Assembly (NCBI GenBank): GCA_030407315.1
Contig: JALQPE010001855.1
Location: 107,632 to 171,631, forward strand
Reading direction: 5' to 3'
Source: Asparagopsis taxiformis
Lineage: Eukaryota; Rhodophyta; Florideophyceae; Bonnemaisoniales; Bonnemaisoniaceae
Length of the DNA stretch: 64,000 nucleotides
Part shown: positions 32,376-40,822 of the stretch, piece after piece
Layout: each line of letters starts with the position of its first letter
How positions within the stretch are numbered: the first letter of the stretch is position 1
Made by a program: the position numbers and the translations under genes
Notes under the pieces: model-generated
The model's database searches: none
What the model saw: only the letters and a program-made list of their open reading frames with translations
Told to the model about the DNA's origin: nothing

Positions 32376-33161
32376 CGCCAAGCATCCGCAGCACATGGCC
32401 ATTTCAGTAGTGTTGTAAAAACATCTATTTGGAATGCGGATGGAGGGTGGAACACTCTACAAGGTAGGTTGGCAATATAGATTTGGCACGTAGCCACTTC
32501 GCTCCCTCGCTCGTGCCTTTTTTCTTTCTAGCTTCTCTAGATGCTGCTATTTATAATAAACACCGCTGTGCTCCATGTGAGCTACCAGCATTGCTTCTGC
32601 GTTCCAGGTGAACTGCCAGATGTGCCTCCGCGCTCCAGGTGAGCTGCCGGATATTATTGCTGTCCCGCTCCATGTGAGCTACTGACTCAGCTGCAGTTAA
32701 TATCTCTATACTAAGCTGCTGATAGTGCGTGGGGTAGCGGATGCTGACCGTAGCGTCGGGGAGCTAATGCTGTTGGTCGGCGCCAACTTCTGGTGCTGAG
32801 TATATAAGCTGCATTGACCTGCATATGCCTAGTTGCTGTTGATAGCGTCATTAATCGTCTCTGCTATAATATAAGCACACTGACAGAGCCCGTATGTCAG
32901 TCGTGCAATCGCGCGGCGGCGATTGGCTGCTCCTGTAATCTTTCGCTCGGCGGCGACAGGCATATAATAATATAAGCTCCCTTACGGTGATGTGCACACG
33001 TGTGATCTCAGCACACGTGTGGCAGGTCCCCATATGTGTTTGGGTTGACACGTGTGACGCAGCACACGTGTAGCTATGGGCGGCCGTTCCATTTGCTATC
33101 ATAAGCACTCGAATTACAACAAGTGTATAGTGAAGTAGCTGGAGAGTAGTTTATGCACAGG
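32376..33161. other. Intergenic DNA with short imperfect repeats
   Basis: No gene seen. Around 32567-32690 a phrase like GCTCCAGGTGAGCTGCC recurs four times with about 30-40 bp spacing. A cluster of ACACGTGT palindromes (32996-33071) is listed separately. The region may be the remnant of an older LTR or a host promoter. Confidence 0.45.
32996..33071. promoter_or_regulatory. Four ACACGTGT palindromes (G-box/E-box core CACGTG)
   Basis: Copies at 32996-33003, 33013-33020, 33048-33055 and 33064-33071. CACGTG is the binding core of many bHLH and bZIP factors. Arrangement in two close pairs suggests a regulatory array, but no gene start lies immediately downstream; element E begins 90 bp later. 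Confidence 0.35.
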
Positions 33162-33588
33162 TGTAGCGTATTATAGAACTACTATCATACTTGAGCAACC
33201 AGCGACAATAATGCTGTCATCGGTCAAACGCTCTCCCAAGGAGAATGTCAGGAACAGCGAGTGATGTTCTTGATGACGAGTTGTCACATCGGCGACACCG
33301 ATGTAAGTTAGTTGTTACGGATGCTGGAAATAGCACTGTCTCGCGGAGACAGTGCCACACGTCGCAACAGAGCGACATATACTAGGCTTAGATTAACTGT
33401 CGATTAGAGACAGTATTGACAGAGCCAATAGATGCTCCGTCTCGTCGCCAACTAGGTCAAATCATTGACGACGGCAACGACCGCATAGCCATGCCCTGAT
33501 TAGTATTTAGTCCGCAAGTAACTTTGCTATTCAGTAAAAAGGTATGGAACATCCACCATCAACACAACGCTCTACCAAGACAACCACA
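33162..33588 (+). repeat. 5' LTR of element E
   Basis: 427 bp, TGTAGCGTATT to CAACCACA. It contains several short hairpins, for example CACTGTCTC and GAGACAGTG around 33340. The sequence after it (GTGATCACTTCATC) is not the initiator-tRNA type; the primer is unidentified. Confidence 0.94.
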
Positions 33589-33737
33589 GTGATCACTTCA
33601 TCTGCCTTTGAAGAGCGAAACACGCCGTTGGAAGCCGAGCGGTAAGACTATCACGCGTATACGTACCAACATACTGGAAAGGACACTCAGAACTTTCAGT
33701 GTGGGACAGTTCACGCATCGATATTGTGTGATATTAC

Positions 33738-36700
33738 ATGTCAGCCGAATCTGGAGCCACGGGCAGAGATACACGAAAAAACGTCACTATGTCTGCTACT
33801 GTTGATCACCCGCGCTTGGTGAAACAAGACCCAAATTCGATACGTATTTTCCTACGGTTATACGACCAATACACCAACGAAGTATTGGCCAGAGCTTTAC
33901 AGCTATCCGGTTCTGAACAACCAGCGGAAGAAGGAAATCCTGTTGACTTAAAATTTTGCGTAGAACCAGAATACCTGGAGTCTGCCATCGCCTTGGGATT
34001 TATCCCAGGTGTCTTGTCATACAGACAATTGGATGATACCACTTTGCGTGCTTTTCTAGACAAAAAAGCAGAAGAATGCAAAGAATCAGTAACGTTGTCT
34101 TCGCTGGACAACTTTGTGTCCAAAAATCTAAAAATGGACATGCAAGACTCATCTGCGGTATCGCGGATGCAATCGTTGTTTGTGTCGTATCACACTTTAT
34201 TACGACAAAATGGCTTATTGTGGGTGATGGATTCGTCACCAAAGGTGGCAGTACATCATGTATTGTCAGCCATTCGGCCTAAAACTATGCAGAGCCGTCT
34301 AAAAGACGACCTGTCTTTTGCGCACTGCCGGCTTAAGAAAGACTTTAAAGGATTTATGGAACACGCATTGCGATTAGCGGAAGCATTCCAACTTATCGAT
34401 ACTGGCCGCAGCTCGCCGATTAACGAGCAGGATACACCTGTCTCTAAAAAGTCAAACAAAGCAGCAGAAAAGGGGAAAGAGAGCAAGACAGCGTCAAAAG
34501 CGAGCAAGCTTGCGCGATTTGTCCCTCTATGCCCATTCAAACTGTGTGTGCCCCACGGGAAACGTCACTACATACAGGACTGCCCTGCGTCCAACGCAGA
34601 ACAAAAACAAGAAATGCGTCGCGAATTGGCTGAGCGAAAGGCTCGAGACGGGCCTGCACAGTCAACAAGAGCTCACAATGCATCAAGAGAACAAGATAGA
34701 AAAGCTGTGTCGGGACGTCTTAGCAACCGGCTTGAGTCAAAACCACGAGATAGGACAGGATGCCGAATTACCATTTCCAACGGAATCTCATCGATAGAAA
34801 CCCGAGGACGCTGCGATGATGGTAGTGACGACAGCCTGGCTTCTCGCAGCGTTGCAGAGAGAGCGGTAGCGATAGGAATTGGTACATTCCTGGACATCAA
34901 GCCCGTCACACTGCAGGTCGCTTTACGAAAAGGAAAGCGTGCCGCGACATTCAAGTTTTCAAAAATATGGAAAGTGCCGCGAACGGTTCTAAACCTTTCC
35001 TCAGGCCCACTTGCACTACTTAACACATCTTTTTTGGTGCCAGATGATGAGTTAGCCTGTGAGGAGCTGTTGCTTGGACAGCCCATTCTACGCCACTTGC
35101 GCATAGATTCTCAAACATTGCTTGAAATGCACCGCACCGCGCTTGACGGAGCAGATTGCGCGCCCGTTGGGAATCCAACGATCCCGAAAGGTGGCGGCAA
35201 GCTCAGCCGCCTAATGGTGGCACGGATCAATCAAGTTCATAACTCAGAGATTGCTGAAGATGCACGCAAGCCTACAGCACAACCTGTTGATAATAGGAAA
35301 AGGCTCGACTACTTTAACCTCAAGAATGAGTCCGACCCTTTTCCGGATCCATCCTTGTTGGATCCAACAGACAGCGAGCAGCAGAGTGACATAGAAAAAT
35401 CTGTTTCCGACATGCTTACTCGCGCTCACAATTCCGGTCTTCCTGAAAAATACCACCGGAAACTACAGTCAATCGTGTATTCAAACTTTGAGATTTTTCG
35501 CACTGGCCTGTCCTCTGGACCTCCGGCGGACTTACCACCCCTGCGAATTGCCCTCACGAAGGACGCCCGGCCGACGAAGATAAAACTGCGCAACTACTCG
35601 CAAGCGCAGCGTGAATTCTTGACGGAATTTGTGCAGAAGTTAGTCCAAAACGGATTAGCATACCCAAATCCGACTGCAGCTTGGGCGGCGGCTCCCCTTC
35701 TTGTGCCAAAACCGGGCCCTGCAAGATTCAGATTCACAGTTGATTTACGACCTGTGAACAAATTCACGGTGAAACACCAGTTTCCTATGCCGAACCTAGA
35801 ACACGCGATGTCTAAGTTGGTCAATTCAAAGTTCTATGCTACATTCGATCTGTCTACAGGATATTGGCAACTTCCTTTACATCCTGACAGCCAAGAATGT
35901 CAGTCATTCTTGACTCCAGATAATGTTTACTCTCCTACTAGAGTGCTGCACGGCACCACAAACGCTGTCGCGCATCTGCAGTCAGCTCTCACTTCCATCA
36001 TTCCAACCAACCTCCATTCTCATGTTCTCATATGGCTTGACGATATATTAAGCCATCACACATCGGTCGAGTCATTATTAGACACGATTGAAGACATATT
36101 TACAATGTTTAAGAAGCACCGCATTCACTTGCACCCGGGCAAGTGCAACTTGTTTGCAACATCAATCACTTGGTGCGGCCGTCTCATCTCAAAACACGGC
36201 ATACGCTTTGACCCGCGACGATTGGATGCACTTCGCACCATGGCTCCGCCTACCACCGGCGCGCATCTGCAACAATTCCTTTGCGCAATGCAATGGGTGA
36301 AATGTTGCATACCGTGTTTTTCTACTATTACGAAGTCACTGCATGACTTCTTACAGAAAGTATACTCACACGCCCCAAAACGCACCAAATCTTCTCTCTC
36401 GCGAATCACACTGGCTTCTCTCGGATGGGGAGAAGATATGCACAGAGCTTTTGAACACTGCAAGCAAGCACTGGCATCGCAAGTCACCGTCAGCCATAGA
36501 GATTCGCAGAAACGCTTGTGCGTTTACACCGACGCGTCTGACGAACTTTGGTCAGGCATCATCACACAAGTTCACCACTCTGAAATGTGGAAACCACACG
36601 CGGAACAGCAGCACGAACCCCTCGCATTCCTCTCTGGACGTTTCAATGATACTCAATTGAGATGGTCTACTCTAGAAAAAGAGTCATTCGCGATTCTTGC

Positions 36701-38465
36701 AACACTCGAACGGATGCACTGGCTCGTTGCTACACCCGCTGGATTTGATCTCTACACCGATCACAACAACATAATATTCATCTTTGACCCCCTGTCACTT
36801 CTTCCAGACCTCGCTCAAAGCTCTATCAAGAAAGTTCTGCGATGGGCAGTACGGATGAGTATGTACAACTATGTATGTATTCACATCAAGGGTGAGGATA
36901 ACGTATGGGCCGATCTATTAGGCAGATGGTCTGCCCCACCGACACTTCGCCGCCTAATCCATATACCGCCTCTAGTTTCTAGTCAAGACTCGGAATTTGA
37001 CTGGCCTTCGGACTCTGAAATCATGCGTCTACAACAGAAGCATGCAGATTCACGACCAGCTGGCGTAAGGTGCGTAGAAGGAATATGGAAGAATAAGGAT
37101 GGGATCATATGGATACCGGATGACGTGGATGACCTCCACCTCCGCATATGCATAGCAGCTCACACCAGTTGTGGTGGCCATCGTGGCCGAGATGCAACCG
37201 AAAGAGCCATCCGTCGGCATTTCTTCTGGTCCACAATGAAAGCCGATATCAAGACGTTTGTCCAGTCTTGTATTCATTGCATCTCCACAACCAAGGGAGA
37301 CAAACAGCCACGCCCATTAGGTGCTGCCTTCCATGGCACCGCACCGAACGACTTACTACAGTTCGACTACTTGGAGATGGCGCCGAGCAAAAGTGGATGC
37401 AAGTATATTCTTCTCCTTCGTGATGACTTTTCGTCATACTGCTGGCTCATACCATTCGCTTCCGCCAACGCGGAGAATGCCGCTGACGCTGTCATAGAAT
37501 GGGCCAGTACATTTACTATTCCAAAGGGACTGATGTCTGACGGGGGTAGTCATTTTAAGAACGAAACAATTCGTCGGGTATGCAAAGGTCTGAAGGCTCC
37601 ACACCATTTCACACTCCCCTACACACCTTGGAGTAATGGGAGTGTTGAGAGGCTTGGGAAAGAAGTCCTGCGAGCTTTTCGATCCATACTATCGGAACTT
37701 CGTCTACGGCCTGAAGAATGGCCAGACCTAGCTCCAATTGTACAGAGTGCTCTAAACAACGCTCCCTCGCCACAACGTCGCAACATGGCCCCAATTACTA
37801 TTTTCTGCGGCTTAAATCCGACTACACCAGTCTGCACATTCAAGAGTTCGTCTACCGGAGCGATCATTACGTTAAGAAACGCTCAAGAGGAGCTGCAAAG
37901 AAGCCTTTCGTCCGTGCAAGAGAAGCTCTTTGAGTTGCACCCACTTGTTCATGATTCTTTAATGTCAAATCGGCAGCGTGCCCGCATAGCAGTTTCAAAA
38001 GGAAAACTTCCTAACTTTTCTGAAGGAGATTACGTGCTCGTCGCTAGGGAAGAATTCCCTGCTGGCGAGAAACTAAGCTTGCGTTGGAGAGGTCCCCGAC
38101 GCATAGTGAAAGCACTATCTGATTATGTTTACAAAGTTGAAGATCTACGGAATGGCGTCTGTGAAGATGTACACGCATGCAGACTTCGATTCTATTCGGA
38201 TTCCGCTTTGGACACTACTGCAGTCTTTCCACACGTCCTGAGTTCAGAGACAGGCATGCAGGTTGCAAGACTGATGGGTCTCGAAAAGACTAAGGATGGG
38301 TTAATGGTGCATGTCCGATGGAAAGGCCTATCACCTAACGACGACACTTTAGAGCCTTTACAAAAGGCCTACGAAGACGTGCCGAGACTTGTTGAGCGAC
38401 TGCTTGCTCGAGCTTCGGTACCCCGTGGGTTGGTAGCAGAGGCAAAGGAAGCGCTTGACCTCTGA
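33738..38465 (+). CDS. Element E Gag-Pol polyprotein with chromodomain (1575 aa)
   Basis: ATG 33738 (a second in-frame ATG lies at 33789). Gag covers about 1-330, with a knuckle-like CX4CX6HX4C near residue 264 in place of CX2CX4HX4C. A degenerate protease has CDDGSDDSLAS near 357. RT has LVPKPGPARFRFTVDLRPVN (about 655) and IWLDDILSH (about 767), so L replaces Y in YxDD. RNase H has VYTDASDELW (about 930). Integrase has HTSCGGHRG to CIHC (about 1140-1180), then a DD35E core (QFDYLE, MSDGGSHF, GSVERLG). A chromodomain lies at about 1505-1560 (VARLMGLEK, VHVRWKGLSP). Chromodomains of chromoviruses bind histone marks and steer integration. All one frame, so no frameshift is used. Confidence 0.95.
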   Translation: MSAESGATGRDTRKNVTMSATVDHPRLVKQDPNSIRIFLRLYDQYTNEVLARALQLSGSEQPAEEGNPVDLKFCVEPEYLESAIALGFIPGVLSYRQLDDTTLRAFLDKKAEECKESVTLSSLDNFVSKNLKMDMQDSSAVSRMQSLFVSYHTLLRQNGLLWVMDSSPKVAVHHVLSAIRPKTMQSRLKDDLSFAHCRLKKDFKGFMEHALRLAEAFQLIDTGRSSPINEQDTPVSKKSNKAAEKGKESKTASKASKLARFVPLCPFKLCVPHGKRHYIQDCPASNAEQKQEMRRELAERKARDGPAQSTRAHNASREQDRKAVSGRLSNRLESKPRDRTGCRITISNGISSIETRGRCDDGSDDSLASRSVAERAVAIGIGTFLDIKPVTLQVALRKGKRAATFKFSKIWKVPRTVLNLSSGPLALLNTSFLVPDDELACEELLLGQPILRHLRIDSQTLLEMHRTALDGADCAPVGNPTIPKGGGKLSRLMVARINQVHNSEIAEDARKPTAQPVDNRKRLDYFNLKNESDPFPDPSLLDPTDSEQQSDIEKSVSDMLTRAHNSGLPEKYHRKLQSIVYSNFEIFRTGLSSGPPADLPPLRIALTKDARPTKIKLRNYSQAQREFLTEFVQKLVQNGLAYPNPTAAWAAAPLLVPKPGPARFRFTVDLRPVNKFTVKHQFPMPNLEHAMSKLVNSKFYATFDLSTGYWQLPLHPDSQECQSFLTPDNVYSPTRVLHGTTNAVAHLQSALTSIIPTNLHSHVLIWLDDILSHHTSVESLLDTIEDIFTMFKKHRIHLHPGKCNLFATSITWCGRLISKHGIRFDPRRLDALRTMAPPTTGAHLQQFLCAMQWVKCCIPCFSTITKSLHDFLQKVYSHAPKRTKSSLSRITLASLGWGEDMHRAFEHCKQALASQVTVSHRDSQKRLCVYTDASDELWSGIITQVHHSEMWKPHAEQQHEPLAFLSGRFNDTQLRWSTLEKESFAILATLERMHWLVATPAGFDLYTDHNNIIFIFDPLSLLPDLAQSSIKKVLRWAVRMSMYNYVCIHIKGEDNVWADLLGRWSAPPTLRRLIHIPPLVSSQDSEFDWPSDSEIMRLQQKHADSRPAGVRCVEGIWKNKDGIIWIPDDVDDLHLRICIAAHTSCGGHRGRDATERAIRRHFFWSTMKADIKTFVQSCIHCISTTKGDKQPRPLGAAFHGTAPNDLLQFDYLEMAPSKSGCKYILLLRDDFSSYCWLIPFASANAENAADAVIEWASTFTIPKGLMSDGGSHFKNETIRRVCKGLKAPHHFTLPYTPWSNGSVERLGKEVLRAFRSILSELRLRPEEWPDLAPIVQSALNNAPSPQRRNMAPITIFCGLNPTTPVCTFKSSSTGAIITLRNAQEELQRSLSSVQEKLFELHPLVHDSLMSNRQRARIAVSKGKLPNFSEGDYVLVAREEFPAGEKLSLRWRGPRRIVKALSDYVYKVEDLRNGVCEDVHACRLRFYSDSALDTTAVFPHVLSSETGMQVARLMGLEKTKDGLMVHVRWKGLSPNDDTLEPLQKAYEDVPRLVERLLARASVPRGLVAEAKEALDL

Positions 38466-38475
38466 GAAAGGGGTG

Positions 38476-38902
38476 TGTAGCGTATTATAGAACTACTATC
38501 ATACTTGAGCAACCAGCGACAATAATGCTGTCATCGGTCAAACGCTCTCCCAAGGAGAATGTCAGGAACAGCGAGTGATGTTCTTGATGACGAGTTGTCA
38601 CATCGGCGACACCGATGTAAGTTAGTTGTTACGGATGCTGGAAATAGCACTGTCTCGCGGAGACAGTGCCACACGTCGCAACAGAGCGACATATACTAGG
38701 CTTAGATTAACTGTCGATTAGAGACAGTATTGACAGAGCCAATAGATGCTCCGTCTCGTCGCCAACTAGGTCAAATCATTGACGACGGCAACGACCGCAT
38801 AGCCATGCCCTGATTAGTATTTAGTCCGCAAGTAACTTTGCTATTCAGTAAAAAGGTATGGAACATCCACCATCAACACAACGCTCTACCAAGACAACCA
38901 CA
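38476..38902 (+). repeat. 3' LTR of element E
   Basis: 427 bp, same as the 5' LTR over its length as far as I can compare. Confidence 0.94.
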
Positions 38903-39143
38903 ACAGGGTGCTCTGTCTGCAATTGTGACACTATACTTCGATCCTGTAAAAGTGTATCCAAGCCTAGGTAGAGCGGCGAATACGGTACTTATGAGGACAT
39001 GATACACTTCCATAGTATGTTAGGGTGTATGGGTATGTAGGAATGGGAATCTATTGGTGGATTGCGAAGTAAGACCTGGCAAACAGAATTTCAGTTAATC
39101 GGATTCACGCGCGCGAGACGCGCGCCAGCGCGTACAGGGCACT

Positions 39144-39224
39144 TGTTAGACTATATAGAATGTTTGTTGTGCCTGCGCAGACACAACAGTTGACTTGTCG
39201 CCTTGTTGTATGGATATCCCAATA
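39144..39224 (-). repeat. Diverged solo LTR of the TRIM family
   Basis: TGTTAGACTATATAGAATG, then GTTGTGCCTGCGCAGACAC and TATGGATATCCCAATA, match the 77-bp LTR form at 52857 and 53101 with several changes. No target duplication is visible (GCACT against GTCAC). Confidence 0.6.
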
Positions 39225-39284
39225 GTCACAGAATAAAGGTATGAAGCTAGCCTCATCATCAACATGTACACCGTCAGTCTCCAC

Positions 39285-39404
39285 TGTCGGATGATCATAC
39301 CAGTACAGCATGACATTACAGCAATTAGCACATTCGGCACTTAACCGACGCCGACGAGCCGGCAATCACAGAATAAAGGTATGGTTCTACTCTCATCATC
39401 AACA
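39285..39404 (+). repeat. Probable solo LTR of an A-like Copia family
   Basis: It begins TGTCGGATGATCATACC like the element A LTR, continues with CGACGCCGACG, AATAAA and ends CATCAACA, the same order of landmarks as the LTRs of A, C and I. Length 120 bp is right for this group. No target duplication seen. Confidence 0.45.
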
Positions 39405-40181
39405 ATCTAGGCAGATTATGACTCAATTACCACCCAGCACAGTCACATCCTTGGGTTCTTCGTATGCCATCGTGCCCTGTAGGTATCCTGCTTTCAGTGT
39501 CATACCCCGTGGAATCATCCAGCATCATCGGCTGCGTTGTCGGCGAAAACTTGCCACGATTTTGAGGTAACGCTGTGCGCGAATTAGATCCCACGAATCG
39601 ACGCACGGTTCGTGCTTAAAGGCTTAGTGGCTGGCAAATAGAACGCGGTATGACGGTCATATTGTGACCTGCGATGTGATGAAAGAATTGCCGCATGACC
39701 AGTCCAACATGTCGTGTGCATCAGGCCTGGCTGCAATGCTTACCATCTGCGACCTAGACTCACCTAAACCTCTGTGGAACCGCACGTATCATACCTTCGC
39801 ACACCGCTGCCTGCATTTATGCAATGTCGCTCGTGCGACCGGATGACCGTCATGACAACCGACGAATCGCTCATAGTATCTGCGACATGTTCAATTACGT
39901 CGGAGAACCGCCCGATCGCGCCGTTCATATCCTCCAGCTGCAGCATGCATACATGTAGTCAAGTCTAGTATCGATAACCGTCGTACAACAAGCAATTAGA
40001 ATGCTTTCCGTATCATGTCTGTGGATTATTGAGGCCATAAATGCCATACACCTACACCTGTACCATCTCATACCGCTTCTTGATCACTATATATTCGCAC
40101 CTAATACATCTTCTCACTCTGCACTCACCCGAGTCCTATCATCCTATTGCCCATGCTCTGAAGACCGAGCCATCCCGCAAC

Positions 40182-40489
40182 ATGACGAGCATCCTATCAC
40201 TCTTCCTCCCCCTAGCGTGCCTGGCAGCTTTGGTGCACAATTCCCTCGCACAATGCCCTGCTTTGTCCAATTTTGTTGACGGAGTATGCACGTGTAACGT
40301 CGGCGCCCAACCTATTCCTCAGCAGCTATTTTTCCTTTGCCAACCCTGTCCCGGCGGAACATTCAAGCCTTTCGTAGGTAACGTGGCATGCTCTCGATGC
40401 CCCCCGAACTCATTTTCAGTCCCTGGTTCGGCACTATGTACCACATGCCCAGCGGGTCTCTTTACAGTCAGTTCTCAATCTGCTGTCAC
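40182..40489 (+). pseudogene. Secreted cysteine-rich protein gene, 5' part, disrupted by element F
   Basis: ATG 40182 is chosen because MTSILSLFLPLACLAA and the following residues to LAQ form a clean signal peptide. The mature part has repeats of C-x2-C-P-x-G and C-x2-C-P-P-N-S-x-S-x-P-G, as in GCC2/GCC3 or ephrin-receptor-like cysteine-rich repeats. The frame stops sensibly only when F is removed: SAVT at 40478-40489 joins directly to TDCVVPCTAG after the duplicated GTCAC. The joined frame would be 245 aa. As it stands the gene is interrupted by 9.9 kb and probably null. Confidence 0.85.
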
Positions 40490-40809
40490 TGTTTATCATT
40501 TCTCCTTTTGATAACCATGACATTCACACGTGTTCCAATGATACACGTTGCCAACGTTCAGCTTGCGATTTGCAATTTCGAGGAGAGTATTACATGGCAC
40601 TCTAACTACCGACCATGATATTCAGTGATTAGAACAGTGTGAACTCACCTGCAATTTTTACTCCACTGATTCATTCACCCTGTTCTACGCCACCTAGAAT
40701 TAGTACATATAGCCTGCTCCTTCCTCCCTATCAACTGGATAGCTACCGAAGATTACAGAACACTTTACTTGTACTTTTCTCGGTCCTCACAACACCATTC
40801 ATTTTCATT
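40490..40809 (+). repeat. 5' LTR of element F
   Basis: 320 bp, TGTTTATC to TTTTCATT. The terminal TT is supported by the target duplication on both sides and by element H, which has TTTATT at the same place. Confidence 0.9.
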
Positions 40810-40822
40810 GTTATGGGCCCAG
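40810..40822 (+). other. Primer-binding site of F containing the gag start codon
   Basis: GTTATGGGCCCAG is complementary to the initiator tRNA-Met anticodon arm. The ATG at 40813-40815, which pairs with the CAU anticodon, is the first in-frame Met of the polyprotein (MGPEPKPSN), only three bases after the LTR. Confidence 0.82.

Larger units (their letters stand above)
33162..38902 (+). mobile_element. Gypsy (Ty3) chromovirus-like retrotransposon E, intact
   Basis: LTRs of 427 bp at 33162-33588 and 38476-38902 appear identical. Target duplication ACAGG at 33157-33161 and 38903-38907. One uninterrupted frame of 1575 codons has RT and RNase H before integrase, the Gypsy order, and a C-terminal chromodomain. 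Polypurine tract GAGAAAGGGGTG directly before the 3' LTR. Everything needed for transposition seems present. Confidence 0.95.
38908..40181. other. Intergenic DNA with LTR remnants
   Basis: No gene seen. It holds a diverged TRIM-type solo LTR (39144-39224) and a probable solo LTR of an A-like family (39285-39404). About 45 bp around CACAGAATAAAGGTATG occur twice (39225 and 39366), each followed by TCATCATCAACA. The rest, up to the start of the cysteine-rich gene, looks like ordinary non-coding DNA and its promoter. Confidence 0.5.

Noticed and set aside
39225..39404. A small TRIM with two LTRs around 39225 and 39366
   Set aside because: The repeated part is only about 45 bp, the interior would be about 20 bp, and no primer-binding site or target duplication is present.
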